A stretch of 64,000 nucleotides of DNA from Apostichopus japonicus (Eukaryota; Echinodermata; Holothuroidea; Aspidochirotida; Stichopodidae), in NCBI RefSeq assembly GCF_037975245.1, contig NC_092564.1:7601984-7665983 (forward strand), written 5' to 3'. Position 1 is the stretch's first letter; every line of letters begins with the position of its first letter. A program made the translations under genes and the position numbers. This document shows, in pieces, positions 23,417-36,861 of this stretch. The notes below the pieces were generated by a model. It ran no database searches. It saw nothing but the letters and a program-made list of their open reading frames with translations, and was not told where the DNA came from.

Positions 23417-25580
23417 CAAGGATTTCCCCCCCAATAATCAAAAGCACTCTTCAATGGATACATATCGCCTGCAAATGGCTATTCACCTGCTTGCCAAACC
23501 AGTTCTCTAAATCGGCTCTAAACCACACAACACAATAGTGGTTAGCCAATCCAGACCTCAACACGCTGTTAGCGGTTGACTTTTAAGTGTCTATTGTCAT
23601 TAAGCACAGCTGTGTTAAACACGGGTGCATGGCCTGAGCTATATGTGGGAGTCATTTCGAATCTATACCTCATTATCAGAGCCGGGGCAAAGCACTGCAG
23701 TAGTTCCCTTTTGGTTACGGATTAATAGCTAGATATATGGATTTCAGATTCGGTGACTGTAATTCAATGTGGTGGTATCAACAGTTTACAGTTTCTTTGA
23801 ATTCCCTTGGAAGTTAGTGGGTGAGTGAGTACTAAAAACCTTTTTTTTTTGGAACTGCTAATCACTGTATACTCAGACTGTCATAGAAAAAAAATTGGCA
23901 GATAGAAGTCATATTTAGGATATTCACAACACAAAAGGTATAATTGTTTTTATTTTTAACTAAAAGTATATAACCATATTATATGGATATAAAACAAATG
24001 GAACGATATTTACTTTCTACTTGTGTTAATAATAAGATGCTACTATATATATATCCACAGTTGGCTATCCTTGAATTTGATTAATATTGAAAAGAAAGCG
24101 CAAAGTTTTCTTTAATGCTATTTTTTTTCTTTGTAGAGAATATTTTGTGTCGATATATTTATGGCTGATCACTCACTACCTATTGTTATGGCTGTGATAG
24201 AAGTTTACCATTCACTGGTTCTGTTGTAGTCTTTTCTCAACATTAAGCGTATATATCAGGCAAGATTGTGTAAATTTTATATCAAATTCACAAAAGTTGT
24301 AAATGCATTCCTCACTTTGAAATTAGTTACATTTTATGCTTTGTCACCTATTTGTCTCTTGGAATTAACCACAGCCAATGAATAAATTATAAACAATAAG
24401 ATTGCACCCGATCTAAATCATGTATTTACTTCTTGATCAAATGAAAGTTTTATTTACTGTAGCAATCATGATTGACGATTTCTTTCAATATCAAAAAGCA
24501 ATCACTTAAATTCCATTTTTCTGCATTGCCGACTAGATGATTAAAAATAATGGCCCAAAATCATTTTAAAAATTTTGCTATAAGTTTGCATCTGAGTCAA
24601 ATCTGGGTCTTGTGTCATCAGGTCGTCAAGAAGTGAAGGTAATTCAACAATAAAAGGACCTTTCCTTCTGCAATGAAGTCGGTAGTACGCACATTATGTA
24701 TGACTGTCCTCAATTTAATAGTTGGAGCCAAAATTTCAAAAGCTCCTGACGTTACGCCATTCCTTTTTGATGGCCAGCTGAGTTTTATCTTTTGAATGTA
24801 AGATCCACATACATTTTGAGGGGATTATCATTTAAACCACAGTGACTAGGAGAAAGCATAACCAAAAAAAATCATCAAAACCTAATTACTGTAGATGTAC
24901 TCTGTGTAACAAGGAGGTACTCTCATATACAGGATGTACCGAAGTACAGTAGAATGGAGCATCAAGAGATTTTTATTCTGTGAGTTTCGTAAGGTTATTT
25001 GAAAGGTCACTAAGTGTAACATCAATGTAAAGTTATCGTTAAATACTCTCAGCTTTCTAGCCCAATTATAAGTTTGACTTCTCAGTGGAAACTTTTTGTG
25101 AAAGATTCAAAAGCAAAGTTTCATAAACTTACATTTGAAGTTTTGTACTAACAGCTTTCGACTAAATGCTTTTCGTATTCTTGAATTAATTGAAAGTAAC
25201 TTTCTGATTGCTAATATAGAAAATGATTACAGGCATTATACAACACATAGCTGTTTTGTACTTGACTGAACTTACACTTTCATTCGTTCTTGTAATCTTT
25301 GGTAATCTTTGTATACCTAAGTATCATCCAATTTCTTATGCATGATTTTTTCCCCAAACCTTTGTTCTGTAACAGTATGAAGGACATTAAACCTAAATTT
25401 GTAAACTGGACACTATTGTGTCCTCTGCCGTATCAAATGCCACTGTACACCAAGACTACTGGCCAGTAATTCACTTGAAAGTGCTCACCTCAATAGACTT
25501 CTGTGAGGGAATTATATGTTCCGAATGCATAGTACCACCTGCTGAGCTATTACTTAAAGTTTGAAGGACAAATTTAATTA
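23417..25580. other. Intergenic AT-rich DNA
   Basis: No gene, RNA or delimited repeat is recognised. Confidence 0.5.
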
Positions 25581-26250
25581 GTCATAGACTTTTTATCTAG
25601 AATCTAAGAGGAAGTAAAACACAAACAATTGGTACTGTATGTATGCATTTGTGACAACAGCGATAAATTGTAATTTTTTTGTGGAGATCGGTCAATGTTC
25701 TGTGGTAACGTAGCAACGCTCAGTGTACGGAACAGAATGCAATGTTCAGGTTATAAATGGATCAATTGTAGATGTTTCAAATGAGACTTGCTATACTATG
25801 TAGTCATGACTTTTTAATCTAGAATCTAAGAGGAAGTAAAACACAAACAATATGTACTGTATGTATGCATTTGTGATAACAGCGATAAATTGTAATTTTT
25901 TTGTGGAGATCGGTCAATGTTCGGTGGTAACTTAGCAACGCTCAGTGTACGGAACAGAATGCAATGTTCAGGTTATAAATGGATCAATTGTAGATGTTTC
26001 AAATGAGACTTGCTATACTATGTAGTCATGACTTTTTAATCTAGAATCTAAGAGGAAGTAAAACACAAACAATATGTACTGTATGTATGCATTTGTGATA
26101 ACAGCGATAAATTGTATTTTTTTTTTGTGGAGATCGTTCAATGTTCTGTGGTAACGTAGCAACGCTCAGTGTACGGAACGGAATGCAATGTGCAGGTTAT
26201 ACATGGATCTATTGTAGATGTTTCAAATGAGACTTGCAATGCTATGTATT
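25581..26250. repeat. Three-copy tandem repeat, period 222 bp
   Basis: Units begin at 25581, 25803 and 26025 with GTCATAGACTTTTTATCTAG or GTCATGACTTTTTAATCTAG. All contain GGTAACGTAGCAACGCTCAG or a close variant. Copies 1 and 2 differ at few positions; copy 3 has a longer T run and a few substitutions. No open frame spans the units. This is a recent local amplification. Confidence 0.94.
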
Positions 26251-26567
26251 AATCCGTCATTTGTCATTGGGATACAAAATCTGCAGGTACAGTAGCATAT
26301 GGTTGTTGGAAAAAGCACTTGACTGAATCCAAACTCGTCGATCATTACTCGTTCTTATGCGGGTACGGTGCAACCATGAAAATATAAACCTTGGACAGGG
26401 TAGTACTTACTCCATGTTACCTCCTACGGAGGGTGAAAATTCAGCGGTTGATGTTGCAAGTCACAGAGTCTGATTCGGTAAGGGTTAGTGTCTATGATAC
26501 AGTAGCAGTGTTACCACGTACTCAACACACCAAACCTTACATAAACGAACCACGCAGTGCTACATTG

Positions 26568-26722
26568 TAAATTGCAAGTAACTTAGCATTCTCTAAACCA
26601 AAGGCACATTTATTCTTATTTCTCTTCAATGCATTCTATGAGGTTGGGTGCAACAAGTGACATGGTTAAATGTTCAAAATAGTTTTTAGCTCACACACAT
26701 TACTGTGTGTGAGGTTATGGAG
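26568..26722. repeat. Dispersed repeat with hairpin, copy 1
   Basis: This roughly 150-bp segment matches 29522-29695. It ends with CTCACACACA and TGTGTGTGAG arms around a 4-nt loop (26690-26713). Confidence 0.75.
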
Positions 26723-29521
26723 TATGTTTCTGTTATAAACAAAGGATGCATATGAGTGATTTTGTGTTCAGCCTTAATTTGTTCATTCTTTTGTGAAATG
26801 GTTATAGTCTAAGGAATTTTGTTTAACTGATTGGGATAATGTCACTCATTGTAAGGTTCTGGTCTGGTTAATAGTAGGATTCAGCCGCAGGGGTAAGGTA
26901 TTGTTTTTCATAGTGTGTTTTAATGGAATGTATAATTAAATTTGAAATTGCCTCCTGATTTTCATTTTGATATCAGAGTTATAAAATTATGGCTTAAGCT
27001 ACTCACCTAACAGCAAGCTAATAATCAAATGATAAAAGAGGCTCCCCCTCCCTCCCCTCCCCCCCCCCAAAAAAAACAGATGGAAAATGCACAGGCTATT
27101 CCTCCCAATGCTAATGCATTGACAATAAATGTCAAATGGATTTGTATGTTACATCTAGTCCTTGAACACACTCTTTGTTTCTATGTATGGTACATTAACA
27201 ATACTGTTGAGAAGTATCATATACATAGTGTAGTAGTTTGTTCTTTCCATCACAGTGCACAAGAGTCATAGTTTTGTATTCTTCAGGTTATTAGACGAGC
27301 ACATGCTCTTCTTTTCACTTTCCCCAAAGAACATGTCAGAATGTCTGAACTAAAAAAATTTTTTTTAAATCACAGCAGCTACTGTAGGTGGACAGATTTT
27401 CATAACTACATTAATTGTTCTTTACTACCCAATCAATAATCATAATGTCTGTAATTTGATGATGCTATTGACATTTATGTGTTATTCCTTCTGGGACAGC
27501 TCAGGTGCATGATTACTGGCTGTCAGTTATTAGTGATGTGTAAATTACAGATACAGCAGCAGCATATTAATGATGATGGCATTTGAGCCTCATTGCAAAG
27601 CCATTTACTACAGAGCTTTATAAGGTACTTGATCACTCTTAATGCAACATCTGTCTTTAAAAGTTCTAGGAGCCTAGGTACTGTACATGTGATAGAATTC
27701 GAAATGATTATTATTGAAGAGGGATGTGACAGTGGAGGGGGATGAAGAGGGTTGAATTTGTTTCTAAATGGCCCCCTTGGATGAGGAAGGAAAGACTTTA
27801 CCCCTTTTTACTTCGTTTTCTTGGATAAGGTCTAAATTTTGTGATTGTGGATTCTTTATTGTCAACCTTAGAGCTACATCTGTCATACCACAGAAGCTGA
27901 AAGTTTACTATGTATGGGATTTGAGGGACAGAAAGAAAGTAAACTGTTGCAATTTCCTCTTAAAATCCCTTCCACTGGGGAGAGAAAAAAAAAAAATTCC
28001 CTTTTTTCCCCTTTAATTAGATTTTGTCTTAAACAGTATACGATTGTGGTTTCTTCTCTTAGAGCACATGTATACTGTACTGTAGTTGATAATCAAAAAA
28101 CAATTTGTCACTGGAACTTTTTTAGTATGTATACCAAAATACGGTACTTCCTGTTGTGAAAAGAGTTATAAATCTATACATAAATGTTTGATACTTAATT
28201 CATCAGTTTCTTGCAAGAAGGAACAGCAATTTAGGAAACAAGCAATTGAAACAGACTTCCAGCAGTGAAAGAAGGAACAGTAATTTGTGATGAATAATCA
28301 TTTAGCATATTAAGCCTCTTTGTGCTTGGTTCAGCTCATAATTAATACCAATTCATCATTCAGTCGATACTTATGCTGCACTGTGTCGGTATGTTAATAA
28401 CAATTCCATGAATTAAAGTCATGGTAAAAAACTGAGAACTGATTCCAAGAAATTTGTTCATTTCCTATGGTAACTGCCAGGGTATTGTTCTTGTTCAGGG
28501 AACAATTTATTAAAATTATTATTCCCAATCTTGTGTGCAGCAGCTTTGAGGGCTCTAAAGTTTGTGGAGCTTATAAATGATGTGGTTCCTGTGTACAAAG
28601 GCTGCTATGCATCTTTGCACAGTTTGTATCTATCTATTTGACCATTTTGTGATGCGATACCGGATAAATTATTCACTGCTCGTTTCATCCGTTTATGAAT
28701 AGTGAACAAGATTAGTCAAAGTGATCATCTTAATTGGCCTGTATCTTCCACCCAAAGCCGAGTTTCACTGACCAGTACAAAGTTAGTATTCTATATTCAC
28801 CAGACCGGCGCATCTCTCCAACAATGTATCATTCTTTGATACCTTGTTACATTTTTCGGGCAATCAATTTTGCTGTTCGGACTAGTACCAAAAAGGGACA
28901 ACCATAAAATAAAAAATCCTTAACAATTCGGCTTTCATGGTCGTCTGCCTCTCACTGTTGTACGTGGTACTCTGGACTTACAAGTACCATCATCGCTGAT
29001 CAGCTCCCATAAATATTTCTCATAATATGTGTACATATTCTCTCCTTTTGCCTTTACTTTTATGTGTACAGTACCTTATCATCCAGTCATTTAGAACGTA
29101 TCGCATGACCCAAAGAAAATCTTTCCTGCTGATTTATTTTGACACGTTAGATACATTCGATCCCCAGGTAGTTAATGTTTGACTTAGAATATTTAATTTG
29201 CAATCGATACTTGGGATAAAGTCACCCACCAAGTCCCAGATTCGATTTTACAGACAGCTGTGACATGTTTGGTATGTTGTATTGCCCTATACCATTGTCT
29301 GTGATAGAAATGCCCATGTTAGTTTTAGCTGTCCATGTGATTGAAAACAAAATTAAAACCGACTCAGCTATTAAGTTGATTTTTTATAACAACTTGCATT
29401 GCCATACTTGTTATATTATATGTTGATGATATGTAATGGTACAGTACATTATATTTACATTAGCATGGCTAAGGGAGAGGAAGGGGGGGGGGGGAGGTTG
29501 ATATTGTGGAATGGACAATTT
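26723..29521. other. Intergenic AT-rich DNA
   Basis: No gene is recognised. A poly(C) run followed by poly(A) lies near 27058-27076, and a poly(G) run near 29484-29494. Confidence 0.5.
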
Positions 29522-29695
29522 GTACAAAATTGCAAGTAAATTACCATTCTCTAAAACATAGGCACATCTACTCATATATGTCTCTTCAATTTCATTAAGG
29601 GTCATTATATGAGGTTGGGTTGCAATGTGAGACATGGTTAAATTTTCAAAATAGTTTTAGCTCACACACATTTCTGTGTGTGAGCTAGGTTATGG
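29522..29695. repeat. Dispersed repeat with perfect hairpin, copy 2
   Basis: This copy matches 26568-26722. Its hairpin at 29658-29687 has perfect 13-bp arms (TAGCTCACACACA and its complement) and a TTTC loop. The first copy pairs over only 10 bp. Confidence 0.8.
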
Positions 29696-32157
29696 ATTTG
29701 CAGATGGTGTCAAACTTTTCAAAAAATTTTCAGCGACTTTGTTCATTACTCTTTTCATTTGAACTTTTGTTAGCTTCCTCATTGGGATGAACTTTGTTTA
29801 TGCCTGTATCAATTGGGTGGGTGTATTGCCAGCCTTCTGTTAAGCTCAGTTAAGGTGATACGGTGAGTATACCTCACTTTGTGGCATGTGCTGTTTGACA
29901 TGATACGGCACTACTTTGTTCCAACTAACTGTTGACTGATATTATTTTCAAAGTGGAGGCTACTGCTGTAATTGTCTATTATTTTTCCAATGGTGATAGG
30001 GAATCTATGAGTATCACCAAACTCCACACATACTACTTTACCTGTCCAACTAGTGATTAAAATTAGTTGATAAATACCGAGATAGATTTCCATTGATTGG
30101 TATTACTGCTAGACATGTGTAACATGTGTACCAATGTAACATAAACATAAGACCTATGATGCCTTGTAAGCATATTGTTACCCCCAAAAACCTTAGTATC
30201 CCAACCTCATGGAATGAATCTTAACCTTTGAAACATCCCAGATTCCGCTCTACGCCTGGCTCTCATCTCTTCCCTTCTCCACCTTGATTTTCCTCCGATA
30301 TTTTGCAGCACTTGTAAGATTCTGAAGTTCTGAACCAAAATTGTAAATATTAACAGTAAAAAGTGATTACTGCATTTTTCTCTGGTTCCAGTTATTTCTC
30401 TACCCACTATACCAAATTTTAGAGAAATGTGAGAAATTTAACCTCAAGTACAAATTTGCTAATGACTCACCAGTTTTAAATTCTGAGAAATATTCTATAG
30501 GGTTTTGATTCCATCCTCTTCCAATAATGATTTAATGGGAACCATTGTTTAAAAATGCAACTCATGATAATTCTGAACAACATCATTAACCTTTCATGAT
30601 ATTTCCAAACAATAGAGTACTTTCCAGGAAGTGTCCATTAATTGCCCCTACCATCAGCCTTTTAAAATAGAATTGCACTCTTCTTTACTGGCCTGTGTTA
30701 ATTATAAAAGTCTAAATTTTCCCAGACATTGGTCGGCCCGGGTGTGGGAATATGATTCGGATCACTTCCGTAAGTCTCTTTTACAGGAAGTACTTGACAG
30801 CTCCAACTGTCAAACTTTTCATCACCTGGTCACAGATACTAGTGGTCAGCAAGTCCCTTGTATAAATCATAATGGAGCATGTTGCTTTTGTATTTAATAA
30901 TTAAGCTTGGATGGGCTGTTAATTAATTTGTGTCTTGGCTTTACTCAAATGATACAATATATGTTGAAAAGTTCCTGAGATAAACATTGACAGAATTGCA
31001 TTGTTAACATTGACAGAATTGCATTGTTTAAAATGGTCACAATATCAGAATAATTCTTTATTTCAGAAGTACAAACTTTGACCTGCAAAATTTCAAAATT
31101 GCCATGGAAAGTGTACATTGTGAAGTACATCCCCTTAATGAGTACCGTTGCCGTGGAGATTCTTTTGTGTTGCAGGCTGTGTGCAATTATCAATAAATTA
31201 TATTCACATGACAATGATAATCCCCTTTTTGTGATCTACATCATTACAAACCTTCTCTCCATCTTGTTTTCAGTTTTCTTATCAGACATGACCCAAACAA
31301 GCATTGCTTTGGTATTGAAGCAAACCCTGTTGGTAACATCTACATATTTGCTTTTCACCATGATATAAGTATTAAACTGCTTTAAAATTGTGGAATGTTA
31401 ATTAGGGTCTGTTTTATTTACAATTGGGAAAAACTGTTAGATGAAGTCTAAACTCTACAGATTGACTAGTATATATCTGACTGTGTACTTTCACATCACA
31501 TACTGTACTGTACATAATAACTACTGCATGTACAAAGTCCAAGTAAGAGATAAAATATAGAGATACATTAGTTTATTGCTGAATACATATGCTATTCCAT
31601 TCAATTCATTTCTCATATGTACATCCTGTTGATGACACAGTTGGTTCCTAGCTACTCCATGTGTGTGTGTGAGTTTTAGTAAATATATAGCTGTAGTGTA
31701 TATAAGAAAGATTGCATATAGCTAAACAACTCAGTAACCTATAGGTAGGAATGCAGACAGAGTAAGAGGTTTATCTTTGGTTCTACAGAAGACTCTGTGG
31801 ACTTCAAGCAGTGAGTATGAAATAATAGTACTGTGGGCCTAATCACAGGGTCTACAGTACTTTCAATTTCTGTTAAATATTTCTATATATATTTTAGCTT
31901 TTGTTTTGTGTGTGTTTTTTATGGGAAATGTACTGGACATATGGAGTTTCTCTTTCCTTTGCTTTAAGGTATGAACACAAAAGCATTGAAGACTAATATA
32001 CTTTGGACCGGTCACCGGTTACTGTGCATAAAGTATGTGCTATATAGGCCCAGTTAGGCCGGGTCCTACTGTACCTACCAGCCTATACTTAAGCCTTGGC
32101 TATGTGTCAGCATTCATTGTTTATATAGTCTTTCACTGCCAATGTTTATTTGCAATT
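29696..32157. other. Intergenic AT-rich DNA
   Basis: No gene is recognised. A 23-bp unit (AACATTGACAGAATTGCATT...) is repeated twice at 30983-31028. Confidence 0.5.
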
Positions 32158-32800
32158 GGGAATTATTGATCTGGTATTGCATGAGCTATGCAAAATGGGC
32201 AAATTGCCATACAAGTGCCAAGTAGTTGCATAACATCTTTTGTACATAGGAACCATAGCATTTTATATGAGACAAGAGTTCAGAACATTCAAAATAGCTA
32301 CATAAAATTTTTGACACTAAACTATATTCCCTGTTATACAGTTATATTTCATATTTAATACATTTTTACATACATTTAATATACCCTCACCTTATAGGCA
32401 CTAGTTCTTGAGTTAATGTAACTTAACTTTATGACAAGGTGGAGTAGTGATACTTGTTATGTTGTGTATACAGAATGATGAACTGGTGTTGCATATGCTA
32501 TGCAAAATGGGCAAATTGCTATACCATTAAGTGCCAATTAGTTGCAAAACATCTTTTGTACATATAGGAACCATAGCATTTTATATGAGACAGTGTTCAG
32601 AACATACAAAACTGCTACATAAAACTTGGACACTAAGTTATTCCCCATTATACAGTTATATTTCATATTTGACATATTTTTTTGCACAGCACACTATAGA
32701 TTACCCTCAGCTTGTAAACACTAGTTCTTGAGTTTATCTAAATTTGAACTATATTACAAGTTGGAAGTAGTGAAACTGGATACATTATGTACACACTATT
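32158..32800. repeat. Two-copy tandem duplication, period about 312 bp
   Basis: GCTATGCAAAATGGGCAAAT occurs at about 32186 and 32498, followed in both by TTGTACATAGGAACCATAGC-type sequence, TTATACAGTTATATTTCATA and CACTAGTTCTTGAGTT. The copies differ by many substitutions and small indels, so this duplication is older than those at 15 and 26 kb. Confidence 0.85.
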
Positions 32801-33793
32801 ACAGTATGTGCAGAAATTATGCAGATATTTTGGGGTTCATACTGGGTTCACTTCATAGTGGATTATCCAGTGTACTGGGTACAGTGACCTATAAAGGGCA
32901 AAAACAAGCTATTGTTGATCACTGTTGACAAACATTATGTTGTTGCAATATCATCCGTGTTTGTTACAGTGCGTTCATAAAGGCTAGGTAGAGAAGCTCA
33001 TCAGGATATAAGAGTGGAAATGAAAGTTTAACCTTCATGCCCCCATGTCCTATTTGAATATATACATTGCATTTTTCGCGATCAATATCGCATAAATTGG
33101 TCAAAGTGATAACACAATTTCTTCACGGTGTGTTTGAACCAGTTGGCCTTATCTGCTTGGTATTCTTCTACAAGTACTGTACTTTCAAAAAACATCTAGA
33201 TACAGTCTCTAGAGTACATGAAAAGAGATTTTGATACATGCATCCATTGTGCCAGTAAATCTGATACGAGCAATCATGAAAACTGGCAGAGATATTATCA
33301 GTTTCCTATCACTCTCTCTGTCTGTTTCTTGTTTTTCTGTCGGATTTGACACGAAAATTCATCAGACTAGCTAATAGCCTTGGACTTGGTCTTTTGATTC
33401 CATTCATGTAATAGTACGCATTGAAAAACGATCTGGTGATTTCTGCCATTTTGCCAGCTATTTTTTCTGATGACAAAAGAAAAGATCATCAGATGTGTGG
33501 TAGGCAATCTGAGGTGTCTTGTTGCGCAGAGAGTTTCACACCTCACAACTTTGTCTGCACCCATACAGGCAGGTGTATGGGAAATCATTGTGACAACAAA
33601 CTGTACAAACAGGTCGTGGGAGATCCACTGTGTAATGTGTACATTTGTCTGACACATTACACAGTGCATAATTACAATTGCGTGAAATGTGTACTAGTCA
33701 GTCTGCACTACGTTGTTCGTGTTCGTACATTTTTCCAGTCTTCGACTCTTTGGCTGCTAGAGTTGTGGTATGGGTTTGGATGCGAGTTAGGGA
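32801..33793. other. Intergenic DNA with a short hairpin
   Basis: No family is recognised in the 128-codon open frame at 33421-33807. A perfect 15-bp stem, CACTGTGTAATGTGT with its complement around an 11-nt loop, lies at 33626-33666 inside that frame. Confidence 0.5.
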
Positions 33794-34075
33794 GTGGGTG
33801 TCGCTAAGAGCTGGGCTAGTGGGTTTCGCTGAGAGTAGCGCTAGTGGGTCTCGTTTAGAGTAGCGCTAGTGGGTGTTGCTGAGAGTAGCGCTAGTGGGTG
33901 TCGATGAGAGGGGTGTCGCTTAAAGTAGAGCTAGTGGGTGTTGCTGAGAGCGGTGTTAGATGGTGTCACTGAGAGCGGCACTAGTGGATGCGGATGAAAG
34001 CGGCACTATTTGGGTGTCGCTGAGAGCGACGCTAGTGGGTGTTGCTGAGAGCGGTGTTAGTTGTTGTCCATGAGA
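33794..34075. repeat. 25-bp minisatellite
   Basis: About eleven units related to GCTAGTGGGTGTCGCTGAGA plus AGTAGC run across 280 bp. The first units are exact in length and later ones are more diverged. The unit is not a multiple of three and no long frame is kept, so a coding role is unlikely. It is clearly GC-richer than its surroundings. Confidence 0.92.
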
Positions 34076-34149
34076 TGTTAAGGAGGGTCCATTCTGTCAA
34101 CATTAATGTGAATCCCAATTAGTAATTATTCTCCCCTCCTTGCTTTCTC

Positions 34150-34308
34150 AAATGATAATTCAGAGAGTAATTTTACTGGTACTGGTATAGTTAAATTATA
34201 CTGTAGCTGCCTGTAGTAAAAACTGATCCTCCTTGAATTCTTAAACGATCATTCAGAGAGTAATTTTACTGGTACTGTAGTTAAATTATACTGTAGCTGC
34301 CTGTATTT
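34150..34308. repeat. Two-copy local duplication, period about 100 bp
   Basis: TTCAGAGAGTAATTTTACTG and AGTTAAATTATACTGTAGCT occur in both halves, separated by a unique spacer. Confidence 0.85.
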
Positions 34309-35469
34309 GCTCAAAGGAAAGTTGCTTGTAGATAGAAAAGTAGCATACAGAGGGAAATTGTAAGTTTCATTTACATATTCTAAATAAACCAATATTCTAG
34401 TGCAAACATTCAGCGGGTATATAAACTATGTGCATTTAACAAACCTGTGTCTGTGAAAGTGCATTAGATATTAATGTAAAGCCAAAAGGAAATGTGATCC
34501 AGGCGGCGTTGCTGTTGGTAACGTTGAAATACTGTGCTTGTATAATACCATCTGGCCATTTTTATCCAAAGTTAGCTAAATGATGAAATGTTTCCATCTG
34601 TTAGGGAATAGTAAATGCTGAAAAAGTCATTTTTGGACATATACTGTATCATTATCCATGAAAAGGTTTTTGATGGATATTTAAACATCAATACTGTTTG
34701 GGTAATATATATGAATATCAAGTGATTACTTCCTGTGAAATCGAACAGACAAAAAACTGAAACTGAAATTTGTCTAGATTGTTTGATTTTTAAAAAGTGA
34801 TCAGTAGTGGTATGTTTTGGAAATTCTCTCACATGTATACATATTATGTGATGCAAGCCCTTTAACTTACACAGAAACAACAACAACATTAAACAAACAA
34901 ACACAATAGACTTGTTACAATGCACAAAACTGCACAATATATGATCAATTAGAAACATGAATTATCTTAATTATTGATTCACAGCATTAATTAAAGGTTT
35001 AAATCTTGTTTTACATAACCTTGCCCATTTTCATGTGTATGTAAATATCAGATACAATAAGAAACAGAAAAACAATCAATTTAAGCTGTATAATGGGGTA
35101 ATTTATGTAACATTACCGTGTGTGGGCATTTCACTCAAATGTATTTTAAATTAGACACCCTTTTTTTGTGTGTGTGTGTACTTGAAACTTCACCTTTAAA
35201 TTGTCCTGCCACCTCACCTAAACTACTGTAAGCTTAATAGTGAGTGCATTACTTTGACAGTAAAATGTTTGTTAACGAAGAAAGAATCCATACATGTCTG
35301 CGCACAGAACTCCATGGACTATTGCTATTGGCAAATTTTCCACTGGATGAGTTATTTTCATTGGTTATTTTGAGGTGAATTTATCTTCTTTTTTAATAGT
35401 CAATTTATGCATGCTCCAACTAATTGCCTAATACCAAGTGCCTCTCAATTCCCAAATCGGATGCATTTA
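34309..35469. other. Intergenic AT-rich DNA
   Basis: No gene is recognised. The 128-codon minus-strand frame at 34572-34958 has no motif I know and is strongly AT-biased. Confidence 0.5.
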
Positions 35470-36410
35470 TTCTGCAAAGTAGCTCTTTCATCGTCTTTGA
35501 CTCTTCCACAGTAATTTGCATCGAATACCTCATCTGATCATTTTTTTTTCTTTCTCAAAACACATTCACTCATCCAAAAATTCCAGTTTGAACGCGACTA
35601 ATTGGCAAACAGAGAACTCTACCATTTTAAAACTCCTTCCTCCGTCTTTTTCTACCAGCAGATTGGCTGTTCAACTCTCCGTGCTTGCTTCGTGTGAGAG
35701 ATTTCCCTGGAGACTGGCAGCAGTCATTAAGGATTGTGAGCGGGAATATAACCAGCTGTAAACCAAATTAAAGCTGAACGCTCCGAGCACTGCTTGGTTT
35801 TCAACGAAAGGATCTAACAGCTTCCTTTTCTCTCCTCGTCGGAGGAAAAATTCCTATTTACTCTTAGATCCTGGAAGACAACTCCAATATTTGACCAGGA
35901 CAATATTTTGTGCAACTAGGAGAGTGTTTGACCCACGTACTATGTACGTATACAGTTGGTGGATATATAACATCTATCTGATATAGTGACCAAAAGGAGA
36001 GACAGCCTGGTGAGCATTAGCAGCGGTCAATCATATAAGTCTGTGGATGATTGATGATCTTGATCTTAGCTGGTCTGGTCAGTCTGTGGAGAGAGAGATG
36101 GTGAGGTGGCATCATGCTGGTAGGAAACAAAGCTAATTACTACAACTGATCATTAACACTGCAGAATATCTCTACTGATTTTAAATTAATTCTTTCACCA
36201 TAAAGCGATTATTGTGTCGTACATGCTCAGTCCTGTTGAAAGTATATCAACTGTGCATATTTTTGCAGTGTGCAAGTTACTTCATATATTGTTGGAACAC
36301 TTTCCAGATTGTGCCCTTTCCCTACTTACAGAGTACAGTGTGCAATAAAAGTGTGTAGTTTTGTTTCATAGGGTGATCTTTAAAAACAGCGACTACACAC
36401 CGACGCCAAA
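35470..36410 (+). promoter_or_regulatory. Probable promoter and 5'UTR region of LHFPL2
   Basis: CpG dinucleotides and GC content rise locally between about 35580 and 35860. A possible 5'UTR exon could end at the GTGAGG donor at 36101. A TTTGTTTCATAG acceptor at 36371 would lead into the coding exon, leaving about 39 nt of leader before a good start context (GCCAAAATG). Exon limits here are inferred without transcript data. Confidence 0.35.
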
Positions 36411-36861
36411 ATGTTTTTCATCGTAGTGACGATACGTTCCTTAGCTTGGACACTGTTGAGTGTTGCCACAGTACTTATGCATGTCATGGCACTTATATCA
36501 TCATATTGGTTGTTAGGACCTCTCTCAGAAATGCAGGAAGGAGAGTACACCATATTTGTTTCCGAATCGAACACGACAGTGATACCAGAAGAAGGCGACG
36601 TTTACTCGGTGTCTCTCGGAATTTTCACTCGTTGTCAAGAAACTTTTTATGCCGGGGGAATGAACGATACTAGTTGCACCACATACGTCAAACGGTTATT
36701 AGATCTACCCAGCGGGTTCTGGGTGCTGATGGTCTTGTTATACGCATTGGGGCTGGCAATATTTGCGGTAACAGCGGTGGGATCTATCCTGAGTATTTGC
36801 AAGAGGACTCTGTGTCATAAGAGCATCTTCACATTGTCAGCCTTCGTTCAAGCAGTCGCAG
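36411..36861 (+). CDS. LHFPL2: LHFPL2-like tetraspan protein, coding exon 1
   Basis: This exon encodes residues 1-150 and the first base of codon 151 of a 235-residue protein (human LHFPL2 is about 228). LHFPL proteins are four-pass membrane proteins related to the claudin/PMP22 superfold; known members partner channels and receptors. Here TM1 is about residues 10-32 and includes SLAWTLLSVATVL and the conserved ISSYWL, whose Trp is typical of the fold. The first extracellular loop (33-100) has two possible N-glycosylation sites (N54, N85) and Cys75/Cys89, which could form a disulfide. SLGIFTRC corresponds to the family's LGI-Y/F-x-RC, and LPSGFWVLMVLL leads into TM2. The exon ends GTCGCAG|GTGAGT, phase 1. 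Confidence 0.95.

Noticed and set aside
33421-33807. 128-codon + strand frame with several cysteines
   Set aside because: No known domain is seen, it overlaps a perfect hairpin and runs into the minisatellite, and an opposite-strand frame of similar length exists.
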